64,000 nucleotides of DNA from assembly GCA_002494625.1 (NCBI GenBank), contig DACH01000006.1, positions 1 to 64,000 of the forward strand, read 5' to 3'. Source of the stretch: Archaeoglobus sp. UBA234. GTDB lineage: Archaea; Halobacteriota; Archaeoglobi; Archaeoglobales; Archaeoglobaceae. A program made the translations under genes and the position numbers. Shown here one piece after another: positions 49,420 to 59,068 of the stretch. Under the pieces are notes generated by a model. That model was not told where the DNA came from and did no database searches. It worked only from the letters and a program-made list of their open reading frames with translations. Numbering within the stretch: the stretch's first letter is position 1; each line of letters begins with the position of its first letter.

Positions 49420-51000
49420 ATGACTGAGGAATATGAGAAAATTGGTCTCCATTACGATATTCTCAGAGAAATTCTCAAAGAGAGGGGATTAATTGAAAAT
49501 AATCTTACCCTCCTTCCTGAAATAGAACTTGAGGAACACCAGAATGTGATGGATGATTACTGGGTAATCGATTTATTCGCACACACTTATATTGTGGAGG
49601 ATACCGAAACCTATCGTCACACATACAGAGTAATCGAACCTGAGCTTACTAGGGATGAGAGTGCAATTCTGTCAACAATTTATTCTGACCTGAAAAGAGT
49701 TCTGGTTCTAAGGGATTATGCAGTTGACCTTCAAGCCAAGGCTGATGTCATGCTGACAAATCTGGACAGCATACTTGAAGAATATGCAATAGATGTTTCC
49801 GATAGGCTGTACATCAAAATGCTCTACTACCTTTTCAGGGAATTCTTTGGCTATGGCGTTATAGATCCTCTGGTAAATGACATTTACATTGAGGACATTT
49901 CATGTGATGGCTATGACATTCCCATTTATGTCTATCATATGAAGTATGGAAGTCTTGAGACGAATATATCTCTCCCAAAGGATGCTGTTGATAGATTAAC
50001 TCTAAAACTTGCCCAGAAAAGTGGAAAATATCTCTCAATTGCAAATCCTCTCCTCGATGCCACACTTCCAGATGGAAGCAGACTTCAGGCGACCTTTGGA
50101 ACGGAGATCACCCCGAGAGGTTCCTCTTTCACAATAAGAAAATTTACAGCAGAACCTCTTACACCCATAGATCTGATATATTTTGGAACGATTCCATCGG
50201 AAATCATGGCTTATATGTGGCTTGCAATTGAGCACAAGCTCTCTGCAATTATAGTTGGAGAAACTGCAAGTGGTAAGACAACAACCCTCAACTCTATACT
50301 GATGTTTGTTCCCCCGGATGCAAAAATAATCTCCATAGAAGATACAAGAGAGATAAAACTCTATCACAACAACTGGGTTTCAGGAGTTACAAGAGAAGGT
50401 GTGGGTGGGGAAGAGATTGACATGTACGACCTTCTCAGGACAGCTCTGAGACAGCGCCCGGACTACATTGTAGTAGGAGAAGTTAGAGGAAGGGAGGCTC
50501 TGACCCTCTTTCAGGCAATGAGCACGGGACATGCAGCATATTCAACTCTTCATGCGGGAGACATAAATCAAATGATTTACAGGCTTGAGAGTGAACCCCT
50601 GAAGATACCGAGAAGCATGCTCCAGTTTCTGGACATCTCACTCGTGCAGTTCATGTGGACGCGAGGTGGACTCAGAAAGAGATACACTAAGGAACTCAAT
50701 GAGATTCTCGGAGTCGATACAGTTGACAAAAATCTGCTGGTAAACCAAGTTTATAAGTGGGATCCATCACTCGACAGACATGTTCAGGTTTCAGCATCGA
50801 AAAAGGTAGAAAAGCTTGCAGAATCAATGGGTGGAGAAGTGGAAGATGTCATGCATGAGCTTGAAAGGAGAAAGAACTACCTCGAGGCAATGCTCAACAG
50901 AGGAATAAGGGACTTTAAAGAGGTTACAAGGAAAATACACGCCTATTACCGAAATCCGGAAGTTGCCTATGAGAACATGGTGCAGTATGTTGAAGTATAA
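49420..51000 (+). CDS. type II/IV secretion-system ATPase (GspE/TadA-like)
   Basis: A 526-residue ATPase. The first 160 residues are an N-terminal domain of archaeal type; the motor domain has Walker A GETASGKTTTL (about residues 285-295), the Asp box ISIEDTREIKL, Walker B QRPDYIVVGEVRG and the His box FQAMSTGHAAYSTLHAG. It powers assembly of pili or related surface filaments together with the polytopic protein encoded next. No pilin-like gene was seen nearby, so the filament is unknown. Confidence 0.9.
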   Translation: MTEEYEKIGLHYDILREILKERGLIENNLTLLPEIELEEHQNVMDDYWVIDLFAHTYIVEDTETYRHTYRVIEPELTRDESAILSTIYSDLKRVLVLRDYAVDLQAKADVMLTNLDSILEEYAIDVSDRLYIKMLYYLFREFFGYGVIDPLVNDIYIEDISCDGYDIPIYVYHMKYGSLETNISLPKDAVDRLTLKLAQKSGKYLSIANPLLDATLPDGSRLQATFGTEITPRGSSFTIRKFTAEPLTPIDLIYFGTIPSEIMAYMWLAIEHKLSAIIVGETASGKTTTLNSILMFVPPDAKIISIEDTREIKLYHNNWVSGVTREGVGGEEIDMYDLLRTALRQRPDYIVVGEVRGREALTLFQAMSTGHAAYSTLHAGDINQMIYRLESEPLKIPRSMLQFLDISLVQFMWTRGGLRKRYTKELNEILGVDTVDKNLLVNQVYKWDPSLDRHVQVSASKKVEKLAESMGGEVEDVMHELERRKNYLEAMLNRGIRDFKEVTRKIHAYYRNPEVAYENMVQYVEV

Positions 51001-51012
51001 CTCTTGAAGAAC

Positions 51013-53019
51013 ATGACGGGAGAGATGCAGGCAAAGAAAGAAATGGAGGCTGTAAAAGCTCATGATGGGGAGAGACGAGAGTATATCGAAAAGCTGAAAA
51101 AAGAAAAGAAGGATAAAATAAATCACCTCGTTCATGAGCAGATAAGGCTATATGTGCCAAAGTTTCTGGTGAGGTTTTACAGAAAGAGATATGATGCTGA
51201 CCCCTCCAGATACCAGATTTCCGGAGCGCTTGAGAGGGCAAGGCTTCCTGTAACGGTTCCGAGGTTCATGGCTATTGCCCAGTTCTATGCTCTCCTTTCT
51301 CTTATTCCGGGAGTACTTTTGGGATATCTCTTTGCCAGGGCGATTCTGCCGATGGAGGCTCTTGAGTTCTTCAATATTCATCTTTATGCCATGTATCCTT
51401 TCTCAGTCTATCCTTCTCTCTACACGATTCTATGTATAATTTTCTTCTCCATTTTTGCCTACTTCTTTGTGAGGAGTTCGATACTCTCGTATCCATATTA
51501 CATGGGAAATATTCGAAAAGGCAAGATTGAGAACGCCATCCCTCACACAGTTAATATGCTTCTCGGGATGGCAAGAGGAGGGGTTCCACTTTCAGCGTCT
51601 TTCAGGTTCATTGCAGAAAACCGCCATATATTCGATGAGGCAAGCAGAGAGTTCGGTAAGATTGTTGAGTTGATGGATGTTTTTGGATACGATATGCAGT
51701 CTGCAATGAGGTATGTTTCTCAAACAACCCCCTCTGAAAAGTTCTCAAACTTCCTTGAGAATTTTCTGAATGTTGTTGAAAGTGGTGGAAATATTGTTGA
51801 ATATCTAAAGCTGAAATCAGAGCAGTTATTTGAGGAAAGAGAAAAATACCATGCACTCTTCTTTGAGACACTCCAGCTCATAGCAGAAATTTATCTTGCC
51901 ATGTTTATCATTACGCCTCTTTTCTTCTTGACAGTTCTCGTGGTCTTCCAGATACTTCAGGGAGGAATTCTTGCCGGATACAAGGTTGCCCTCTTCACAT
52001 TTCTCCCGATTGGTTCGATTATGATAATCTATCTGATCCTTGGGATGATGCCCAAGGAGCCCCGAGCATCTTTTGTCAGAGGGCAGGAGATTATTGAGGA
52101 TATAGGCGTGAGGGTGAACGAGGAGCCAGGTGGTGAATATAAAATTAACAAGTACAGAAGGATATTCAACAGGATCAAGGCTTTTCTTGTCACACCCTTC
52201 AGAGAAGTAATCTACTCGCTTACATTGAGGGCTATCTCGGTTTATCTGGCTATCCCTCCGATTGTATTTATCATACTCAGCTATGGGAGAATAGATTTTG
52301 AGTCCATGCTTATAGGTACCGTAATTTCAATATTCATACCTCTGGTTATTTTCCTTGAATACAGGGAGAGGGTCATCAGAAAAATAGAGTCTCAAATTCC
52401 CGACTTTCTGAGACAGCTTGCCGGACTGAATGAAGCTGGTTTGAATGTTGTTGAGGCTCTTAAGCATGTTTCAACAATGGAGATGGGTACACTTAACAGG
52501 GAAATTGTGAAAATCAGGAGAGATGTAGAGTGGGGTGAACTCGTTACTGAAGCTCTCAGAAAGCTCGAGACAAGGGTAAGGAGCGCTGTGATTTCAAGAG
52601 TAGTCTCTCTTGTTGTGAAAGCAGTTGAATCCACTCCAAGCATAAAGGAGGCACTTTACACCGCATCTGTCTATTCTGAAATTGAAATTGAGGCAAGGAA
52701 CAGAATCAGAGGTCAGATGAGCATGTACACCATCATTATCTACATTGCATTTTTTGTTTTTCTCTACACGACCTATGTTCTGCTGAACAACATAATGTCC
52801 ATTTTCCAGAGTATAGAGAACCTCCCTCCGGGTATAGTTGCTGGAATTGATTTAAAAATGCTCAGAGATACTTTCTATCAAACTACACTGCTTGTTGGTT
52901 TCTTTTCGGGATTGACTGCTGGAGTGATGGGTGAGGGGAAGATTGAGGCAGGTTTAAAGCATGTTATCGTTTTCGTTCTGATAGGATACATATTTTTCAC
53001 AAGAATTATTGTGATCTAA
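51013..53019 (+). CDS. secretion-system membrane platform protein (GspF/TadC type, duplicated)
   Basis: About 668 residues with two T2SSF domains, giving a length roughly twice that of single TadC proteins. Each half has a cytoplasmic helical bundle (PHTVNMLLGMARGGVPLSASF, about 180-200; PDFLRQLAGLNEAGLNVVEAL, about 460-480) and hydrophobic helices (for example around 100-165, 295-350, 400-445, 575-600 and 650-668). An N-terminal stretch of about 50 residues is highly charged. It starts at ATG 51013 or TTG 51004, directly after the ATPase gene, and forms its inner-membrane partner. Confidence 0.88.
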   Translation: MTGEMQAKKEMEAVKAHDGERREYIEKLKKEKKDKINHLVHEQIRLYVPKFLVRFYRKRYDADPSRYQISGALERARLPVTVPRFMAIAQFYALLSLIPGVLLGYLFARAILPMEALEFFNIHLYAMYPFSVYPSLYTILCIIFFSIFAYFFVRSSILSYPYYMGNIRKGKIENAIPHTVNMLLGMARGGVPLSASFRFIAENRHIFDEASREFGKIVELMDVFGYDMQSAMRYVSQTTPSEKFSNFLENFLNVVESGGNIVEYLKLKSEQLFEEREKYHALFFETLQLIAEIYLAMFIITPLFFLTVLVVFQILQGGILAGYKVALFTFLPIGSIMIIYLILGMMPKEPRASFVRGQEIIEDIGVRVNEEPGGEYKINKYRRIFNRIKAFLVTPFREVIYSLTLRAISVYLAIPPIVFIILSYGRIDFESMLIGTVISIFIPLVIFLEYRERVIRKIESQIPDFLRQLAGLNEAGLNVVEALKHVSTMEMGTLNREIVKIRRDVEWGELVTEALRKLETRVRSAVISRVVSLVVKAVESTPSIKEALYTASVYSEIEIEARNRIRGQMSMYTIIIYIAFFVFLYTTYVLLNNIMSIFQSIENLPPGIVAGIDLKMLRDTFYQTTLLVGFFSGLTAGVMGEGKIEAGLKHVIVFVLIGYIFFTRIIVI

Positions 53020-53149
53020 CCCTGAAAAAAGCCAGTTAATCTGCTTGATACTTCAACATCCTTGCTTTGTGTGTGGCTGCAATCTTCCAGAGTGAGTAAT
53101 TGCACGGCAAATAAAAAGGCAGTAATGAATTAAAAAATGTAAAAGTAGA

Positions 53150-54223
53150 TTAAGGTAGATACATTCTTCTGATTCCAGCTACTTTTTCTATTCTCTCCAT
53201 TGCAAAGATATCTGCAGCTTTTTGGGTTGAAACCGATTTCCCGAACCTGTCCACCATCTCTTCACTCATTCTGAATATTTTTATCAATCTCTCCTTTACA
53301 CCTTCGATTTCCCTCAAAATACTTTTCCTGTTTATTTCTCTGTGTCTGAGACTGCATTCATACTCTCTGGCAACTGCAATCAGTCCGCCAGCATTTATTA
53401 TGTAGTCGGGGGCGTAGAGTATTCCGAGTTCGGTCAGCTTCTCTCCATGCCTCTCGCTCTCCAGCTGGTTGTTTGCACCCCCTGCAATAATCCTGCACTT
53501 CAGTTTCTTGATTGTACCATCGTTTATAACTCCTCCTAAGGCACATGGGGAGAACACATCACATTTAACGGAGAAAATCCTGGATGGCTTGGTTATATCA
53601 GCTATATCTGCAAATGTTCTGAGCTTCTCTGTATCAACATCAGTTGCAATCACATGACATCCAGCCTCATTTAAAAGTCTTACAAGTTCACCTCCGACCT
53701 TTCCCAGCCCCTGAACAGCAACTTTAAGCCCTTCAATGTTCGAATCACCATAAACATATTCTACACAGGCTTTTATTCCCTGAAAAACACCGTAAGCTGT
53801 AAAAGGAGAGGGATCAAGTTCTATTCCTGTTACATGTCTCGTCTCTGTGGCAATAATCCTCATGTCACCGACAGTTGTACCGACATCCTCAGCAGTTATA
53901 TATCTGCCCCCGAGGGATTCTATGAACTTTCCATAGCTCCTGAAGAGAGCCTCACTTTTTATTTTCTTGGGATCACCGATTATAACAGCCTTCCCCCCTC
54001 CAAGGTTAAGGCCTGCTGCAGAAGCCTTCATGGTCATAGCCTTTGCAAGCCTCAAAACATCCCTTAAGGCATCAAGTTCAGTTCTGTACACACAGATTCT
54101 TGTTCCTCCCAGAGAAGGACCAAGGACGGTATTGTGTATGGCGACAATTGCCTTCAAACCGGTATTTTTATCCTGAAAGAAAACAACCTCCTCAAAGTCA
54201 TCATCCTGCATGAGGTCAAACAT
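53150..54223 (-). CDS. Glu/Leu/Phe/Val dehydrogenase family amino-acid dehydrogenase
   Basis: About 357 residues. Substrate segment LGPSLGGTRICVY, catalytic-type Lys regions KAMTMKASAAGLNLGGGKAVI and the dinucleotide fold GLGKVGGELVRLLNEAGCHVIATDVD (about residues 180-205) match the leucine/phenylalanine dehydrogenase branch and not the longer glutamate dehydrogenases. It deaminates an amino acid to a 2-oxoacid with NAD(P). The start ATG at 54223 lies inside the end of the oxidoreductase beta gene (8-base overlap), so the product 2-oxoacid is probably the substrate of that enzyme. Confidence 0.87.
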   Translation of the reverse strand: MFDLMQDDDFEEVVFFQDKNTGLKAIVAIHNTVLGPSLGGTRICVYRTELDALRDVLRLAKAMTMKASAAGLNLGGGKAVIIGDPKKIKSEALFRSYGKFIESLGGRYITAEDVGTTVGDMRIIATETRHVTGIELDPSPFTAYGVFQGIKACVEYVYGDSNIEGLKVAVQGLGKVGGELVRLLNEAGCHVIATDVDTEKLRTFADIADITKPSRIFSVKCDVFSPCALGGVINDGTIKKLKCRIIAGGANNQLESERHGEKLTELGILYAPDYIINAGGLIAVAREYECSLRHREINRKSILREIEGVKERLIKIFRMSEEMVDRFGKSVSTQKAADIFAMERIEKVAGIRRMYLP

Positions 54224-55136
54224 AAAACTTTGCAATAGCTGCATCCACCTCACCTTCCAGTTTTATCAACCTGCTCCATTTCTCCTGAACATATCGTCTT
54301 ATTTCGTCAATCTCTTTCTTTGACAGGTGTGAGAATCTCTCCTGTGAAATCAGGTACTCTTCAAGGTCCCTCATTTTTCTCTTCCCCTCAGCAATGGCTC
54401 TGCTAACACCAGTAAATCTGAATCTGCCGTTAACACTCTCAAGAAGAATCCACATTCCTGATTCGACTGCAAGTTTGCCCATGTGAACGGTTTTATCCAT
54501 CGGAAATCTCCATCCAGGGGGACAGGGAGCTAATATTTCTATATATCTGAATCCTTTGATCTCTTTTGCCTTTTTAACTTTCTCGTACAAATCTTTCAGA
54601 TATCCCGTGGATGCTGTGGCAACATATGGTATGCCATGAGCGAGCATAATTTCAGAAACATCCTTTCTGTGCTCTGTTTTGCCTGCCCATGTTGTTGTAG
54701 TCCATGCTCCAAAGGGGGTAGCCCCACTTCTCTGGATTCCCGTATTGGAATAAATTTCGTTGTTGTAGCAGATGTATATGATATCCTCTCCCCTCTCTGC
54801 TGCTCCTGAAAGAGCCTGAAGTCCTATATCATATGTGCCACCATCACCAGCCCAGACAACCACCTCAGTATCATCACCCTGCATTTCCAGCGAAGCTTTG
54901 ATTCCCGAGGCTGTTGCTGCTGCCGAGGCAAAAGCAGTGTTGAACACGGGGACTTTAATTGCCGAGTTCGGGAAAGGACCCATATATACGGAAGTGCAGC
55001 AGGCAGGAATGACAAGTATCGCTCTCCCCTTTAAAGCCTTGAGGACAGTCCTCAGGCAAATGGTTGAGGGGCAACCATGACACGCAGTATTTCCTGGTAG
55101 AACATATTCTTCTCTCTCCATTTCGGATATTTTCAT
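54216..55136 (-). CDS. 2-oxoacid:ferredoxin oxidoreductase, beta subunit
   Basis: A 306-residue subunit with cysteines CHGCPSTICLR (about residues 19-29) for an Fe-S cluster, the thiamine diphosphate motif VVWAGDGGTYDIGLQALSGAAERG (GDG...N type, continuing to ICYNNEIYSNTG), and PCPPGW with a further Cys. It oxidises a 2-oxoacid to acyl-CoA while reducing ferredoxin. The start overlaps the alpha-subunit stop by four bases. Confidence 0.92.
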   Translation of the reverse strand: MKISEMEREEYVLPGNTACHGCPSTICLRTVLKALKGRAILVIPACCTSVYMGPFPNSAIKVPVFNTAFASAAATASGIKASLEMQGDDTEVVVWAGDGGTYDIGLQALSGAAERGEDIIYICYNNEIYSNTGIQRSGATPFGAWTTTTWAGKTEHRKDVSEIMLAHGIPYVATASTGYLKDLYEKVKKAKEIKGFRYIEILAPCPPGWRFPMDKTVHMGKLAVESGMWILLESVNGRFRFTGVSRAIAEGKRKMRDLEEYLISQERFSHLSKKEIDEIRRYVQEKWSRLIKLEGEVDAAIAKFYV

Positions 55137-56260
55137 GCTACCACCTCTTTAATCCAGATTTTTCTCTCAAAAATTGCCTTTTCAATCGTCCTCTTTGTAA
55201 CATCAATTCCTCCAATCCCAACAACTCTGGGAACAACACTTTTCACATCGGAAAAGGCAAGTGCTGATCTTATCTCTCTGAAAAGCTGTCCACCTGAACC
55301 GGGACTGATGGCTCTATCAAAAACATAAACCCTTTTACCTTCAAGGTAATTCTTCACATCTTTCTCGGGGAAGGGACGGAAGGATTTAATTCTGAGCAAA
55401 CCAGCTTTGACTTTTTTCTCTCTCAAACTGTTGACGGCGATCTTCGCCTCTGAGGCTATTGCACCCATGGTCACGATGACTATATCAGCATCTTCGGTTC
55501 TGTATTCTTCAATGATGAGTGGAGTCTCTCTTTTGGTGAACTCATAGAATTCATCTTCAATTTTTTTCATTATTTTGAGAGCCCTGTCGTGGGCTTTCTG
55601 GATGTTGTGTCTGAGTTCAGCAAAAGGTTCAGGAGGTAGAATATTGCCGTGAGTGAAGGGGTTATCTGCATCAAGTCTCCATTTAGGATTGTATTCTTCA
55701 AGGAATCCCTCAAAGTCTGTAATCTCTACAGGCATTGCGGTGTGTGACAGGACAAATCCATCGTAGCAGACCATTGCGGGCAGTAAAACCTTCCTGTCTT
55801 CGGCTAACCTGTATGCCATGGCAATTGTATCGTATATCTCCTGGTTTCCACTGCAGTAAAGCTGAATCCATCCTGTGTCTCGCTGGCTGAGAGCATCACT
55901 CAGATCAGCCCATATATTCCATCCCGGTCCAATGGCTCTGTTTGCGACGGCCATAACCACAGGTGTCCTGGCATTGGTGGCCCAGTGCAGCATTTCGTGC
56001 ATGTAAGCCAGTCCATGACTTGATGTCGCGGTGAAGGTTCTCGAACCAGCAGTACTGGCTCCGATACAGGCAGCCATTGCGGAATGCTCCGACTCAACCC
56101 GAATCATCTTTGCCTGCATCTCTCCACTCTCAACCAGCTTTGCTACTGTCTCAACCACAGGTGTTGCGGGTGTTATTGGGTAGGCAGCAACGACTCTCAC
56201 CATAGACTTCATTGCAGAATATGCGGCACTCTCATTTCCGGTCAGAATTCTTACATTCAC
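55133..56260 (-). CDS. 2-oxoacid:ferredoxin oxidoreductase, alpha subunit
   Basis: About 375 residues from the GTG at 56260, five bases after GGTG and overlapping the gamma-delta stop as GTGA. GNESAAYSAMKSMVRVVAAYPITPATP starts the pyrimidine-binding domain; TASSHGLAYMHEM, the VMAVANRAIGPGWNIW segment and a C-terminal transketolase-like domain follow. It completes the enzyme with the beta and gamma-delta subunits. Confidence 0.92.
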   Translation of the reverse strand: MNVRILTGNESAAYSAMKSMVRVVAAYPITPATPVVETVAKLVESGEMQAKMIRVESEHSAMAACIGASTAGSRTFTATSSHGLAYMHEMLHWATNARTPVVMAVANRAIGPGWNIWADLSDALSQRDTGWIQLYCSGNQEIYDTIAMAYRLAEDRKVLLPAMVCYDGFVLSHTAMPVEITDFEGFLEEYNPKWRLDADNPFTHGNILPPEPFAELRHNIQKAHDRALKIMKKIEDEFYEFTKRETPLIIEEYRTEDADIVIVTMGAIASEAKIAVNSLREKKVKAGLLRIKSFRPFPEKDVKNYLEGKRVYVFDRAISPGSGGQLFREIRSALAFSDVKSVVPRVVGIGGIDVTKRTIEKAIFERKIWIKEVVA

Positions 56261-57123
56261 GCAAACACCTCCCTTCCGGTCTTCACAGCTCTCTTTGGAC
56301 AGATTGCAGAGCAGACAAGGCACCCCTTGCAGTACTCATAGTCGATTTCCACTCTGTCATTCACCCTGATTGCGGATTCCGGGCAGTGGAGCCAGCAACT
56401 CAGACAGTCATTGCATTTTTCATAGTCAATCTCGGGTCTGAAGTCCCTCCACATCTTTGTCTTTCCTGCAACACCCTCAGAGGGGAAGGAAATCGGAAAC
56501 TCTACTGTAATTTTTTCCTTTTTTCTTCTTTTTCTCTTTCTTTTCCCGCGAATTGTCTTCATTTCAGCTCTTTCGTATGCCTGTTTGATTGCTGAAACAT
56601 TTTTCATTCCTGCTTTGCCGAATTTTCTTGTTACAACCCTCTCCAGTAATTCAAGTTTCAGAGGCATGTTTAGCAGTTCAAAAGCCCGGATAAGTGGCCC
56701 AAGCATGGGAGTATTCACAACGGGCAGTCCTGCAAGAAGAAGATCGTTTTCGATGGCAACCCCTGTGGCATCTACAGTTATTATGTTCAGATAATCCTGT
56801 TCGAACTCAAAGTCCTCAGGCTTTTTCGTTGTGTTGATGATAACTGTCCCCCCTTCTTTCACCCCGCTGAATATGTCCACCGCCCTCAAAATTACTGGAT
56901 CAAGGACGACGACGATGTTGGGATGATACACCTGACTCGTCTCAAACAAAGGCTCATCAGAAATTCTCGTAAAAGCAATTACAGGAGCCCCCCTCCTTTC
57001 AGCACCGAAAAAAGGCATTGATTGGCTGTAATAGCCAGACATATAAGCAACTTCAGCAAGGAGCTTGCTTGCAGTAACAGCTCCCTGCCCACCTCTACCA
57101 TGAAATCGGATACTAGCCATCAT
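56257..57123 (-). CDS. 2-oxoacid:ferredoxin oxidoreductase, fused gamma-delta subunit
   Basis: A 288-residue protein that joins the gamma domain (MASIRFHGRGGQGAVTASKLLA, FFGAERRGAP, about residues 1-185) to a delta-type ferredoxin domain with two [4Fe-4S] motifs, CNDCLSCWLHCP and CKGCLVCSAICP (C-terminal about 70 residues), through an Arg/Lys-rich linker RGKRKRKRRKKEK. Delta subunits are separate in many archaea. The start ATG 57123 is about 27 bases from TGTTATATAG, so it is leaderless and heads the operon. Confidence 0.9.
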   Translation of the reverse strand: MMASIRFHGRGGQGAVTASKLLAEVAYMSGYYSQSMPFFGAERRGAPVIAFTRISDEPLFETSQVYHPNIVVVLDPVILRAVDIFSGVKEGGTVIINTTKKPEDFEFEQDYLNIITVDATGVAIENDLLLAGLPVVNTPMLGPLIRAFELLNMPLKLELLERVVTRKFGKAGMKNVSAIKQAYERAEMKTIRGKRKRKRRKKEKITVEFPISFPSEGVAGKTKMWRDFRPEIDYEKCNDCLSCWLHCPESAIRVNDRVEIDYEYCKGCLVCSAICPKRAVKTGREVFA

Positions 57124-57209
57124 ATAATGATTAATAGTTCTTGAAACTATATAACACAACAAGCGAACATGTTAGTCTATCCAGTGTTAATATATTTTGA
57201 AAAAATTAA

Positions 57210-57920
57210 TTATCTGTCTGTGATGAAACTTTCTCTTTCCTTTATCTCCTCAACGAATCTCTTCAGTATTTTCTGCTCTGCAGTCCTTATGTGGTGGAGG
57301 CATGTTGACTTTGCAATCCCGAATTTATCAGCCAGCTCATTCAGATTCATCTTTCTGGGCCAGTCAAAATAGCCTGAGCGGTAAGCTTCAACAAGCACCT
57401 TTTTCTGCTTTGCGGAAAGTTTTGAAGATATCTCATCTATTATGTCTCTGTAATCCTCTTCAAGAGTTTTCAGCTTTGAGATACTTATAACCTCAAATTC
57501 GATCTCCTCCATCTCTCCAAGCCTGTCAAATGTCTCCTTCAGTTTTTCGTCATATATAAGCATCGTCCAGTACTCATGCCCTCTTTGAATCATTATTTTG
57601 GTTGGCATGAATTCAAGGGCAAAAACATTCTCATAGAAGGTGGACTCTGTTGGAAACCTGCCATGAATATAGGCTTCAAGGTCACTCTTTCCGATTACAA
57701 GAACATCCTTTGCAAGATGATTGAAACTTCTGATATCTGCTAGATATCCTTTTATTGCATCGTAGTTTTCAGCTACAAGCCTGAAATTTGCTCTAATCTC
57801 GTTTCCAATTTTGAAAGCGCCATCCACGGATAAATAAACCTCGGGATGATCTTTTGTAGTCTCAATTGACCAGCAACCCGGATGCCATAGCTTTACCACA
57901 ACTTTCTTCAGACCTTCCAT
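57210..57920 (-). CDS. HTH-10 (bacterio-opsin activator-like) transcription regulator
   Basis: A 236-residue regulator: an N-terminal domain of about 180 residues and a C-terminal HTH-10 domain (LSAKQKKVLVEAYRSGYFDWPRKMNLNELADKFGIAKSTCLHHIRTAEQKIL), the archaeal Bat-type helix-turn-helix. The N-terminal domain begins KLWHPGCWSIETTKDHPEVYL, which may bind a small ligand. It lies upstream of the oxidoreductase operon in the same direction, so control of that operon is likely but inferred. Confidence 0.87.
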   Translation of the reverse strand: MEGLKKVVVKLWHPGCWSIETTKDHPEVYLSVDGAFKIGNEIRANFRLVAENYDAIKGYLADIRSFNHLAKDVLVIGKSDLEAYIHGRFPTESTFYENVFALEFMPTKIMIQRGHEYWTMLIYDEKLKETFDRLGEMEEIEFEVISISKLKTLEEDYRDIIDEISSKLSAKQKKVLVEAYRSGYFDWPRKMNLNELADKFGIAKSTCLHHIRTAEQKILKRFVEEIKERESFITDR

Positions 57921-57979
57921 TCAAAAAAATTAGGATGTTATTCAATATAACTTTATTTACGCCACTTTTCAAACCCACA

Positions 57980-58174
57980 TCATTCTTCGCAGACATCGAT
58001 CTTTATTGCTCCTTTCGGGCAAACCTCAACACAGGAGCAGCACTCTATACACTCCTCCGGATTCACAGGTTCGGATTTACTGTCATCATCAAACTCGTAA
58101 ACACTAGCCGGACATACGGCTATGCACTCACCGCATCCATCACATTTCTCCTTATCGACAACTATAAACGCCAT
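57980..58174 (-). CDS. 2[4Fe-4S] ferredoxin
   Basis: A 64-residue ferredoxin with two cluster motifs, CDGCGECIAVCP (residues 11-22) and CIECCSCVEVCP (about 42-53). It is the natural electron acceptor type for 2-oxoacid oxidoreductases and lies 60 bases upstream of the regulator gene on the same strand. Monocistronic or co-transcribed with the regulator. Confidence 0.94.
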   Translation of the reverse strand: MAFIVVDKEKCDGCGECIAVCPASVYEFDDDSKSEPVNPEECIECCSCVEVCPKGAIKIDVCEE

Positions 58175-58288
58175 ATTATCACCAGATAAAATATTGGTCT
58201 CAGAGTTGAAAAACTTTTCGTCTATAGTTTATCATTCCAGATTTTCTTTAGTTAAAAAATGTTATATACTTTGAAAACAACTACCTTC

Positions 58289-58579
58289 ATGGAATGTTCA
58301 GTCAGAGATATTGATGAAACCAGAATTGATGTGAGGTTGATTAAGGTTCTGGTAGAAGGCTTTGACCTCGACTTTGAATCTGCAAAAGAAATCTCATCAG
58401 TTATTGCAGATAAAGAAGGCTCTTCAATGCTTCTCTCATGGTATGATCCGGTGGAGGGTCGGCACTTTCCTGATGTGGATTGCTGTGGAGAGGATGTCCC
58501 ATCTTGGTATGTTTATGGAAAGAGCAGGGGAGCTAAGCTCCTCGTGGATGTTCAGGGATATAAATTCTTCTATCTATAA
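58289..58579 (+). CDS. small protein of unknown function, leaderless
   Basis: A 96-residue soluble protein from ATG 58289, about 26 bases after TTATATACTTT. It contains VRLIKVLVEGFDLDFESAKEI and later WYDPVEGRHFPDVDCCGEDVPSWYVYG with a Cys pair, and a VQGYKFFYL end. I recognise no family with confidence. It is convergent with rpl11 and close to the ferredoxin, with which it is divergent. Confidence 0.6.
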   Translation: MECSVRDIDETRIDVRLIKVLVEGFDLDFESAKEISSVIADKEGSSMLLSWYDPVEGRHFPDVDCCGEDVPSWYVYGKSRGAKLLVDVQGYKFFYL

Positions 58580-58603
58580 AAATTATCTATAAAAAAGAAA
58601 AGG

Positions 58604-59065
58604 TCATTCGATAACTATTTTACCTTCATCAATCTCTTTCTGGACTTCTCTGGGGTCTTTCCCCTCAACAGTTACCCCCATTGAAAGACAGGTACCAAGA
58701 ACCTCCTTCACAGCTCCTCTGAGGTCGTAGCTCAGCACTTCTTCCATCTTCATTTTTGCTATCTTTTTCACCTGCTCTATGGTGAGGTCTCCAACCACTT
58801 CTCTCTTACTTGCCCCTTTTGATATTCCAAGCTCCTGCTTGATCAGAGCAGTTGCGGGAGGAATACCCACCTCGATATCGAATGTCCTGTCATCATGTAC
58901 TATGAGTTTAACAGGAACTGAAAGACCACTAAATTGCTTGGTCTCTGCATTAATTCTGTCTACAACTTCTTTTACATTGAGACCGAGAGGACCTATTGCT
59001 GGACCAAGTGGGGGACCTGGAGAAGCCTCCCCTCCAGGAACAAGAACCTCAACAACCCTTACCAT
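58604..59065 (-). CDS. rpl11: ribosomal protein uL11
   Basis: A 153-residue protein with GGEASPGPPLGPAIGPLGLNVKEVVDRIN at residues 11-40, the L11 signature, and a C-terminal rRNA-binding domain ending in REVQKEIDEGKIVIE. It forms the GTPase-associated centre. It lies three bases downstream of spt5. The rpl1 and rpl10 genes that often follow in archaea are not here. Confidence 0.95.
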   Translation of the reverse strand: MVRVVEVLVPGGEASPGPPLGPAIGPLGLNVKEVVDRINAETKQFSGLSVPVKLIVHDDRTFDIEVGIPPATALIKQELGISKGASKREVVGDLTIEQVKKIAKMKMEEVLSYDLRGAVKEVLGTCLSMGVTVEGKDPREVQKEIDEGKIVIE

Positions 59066-59068
59066 TTA

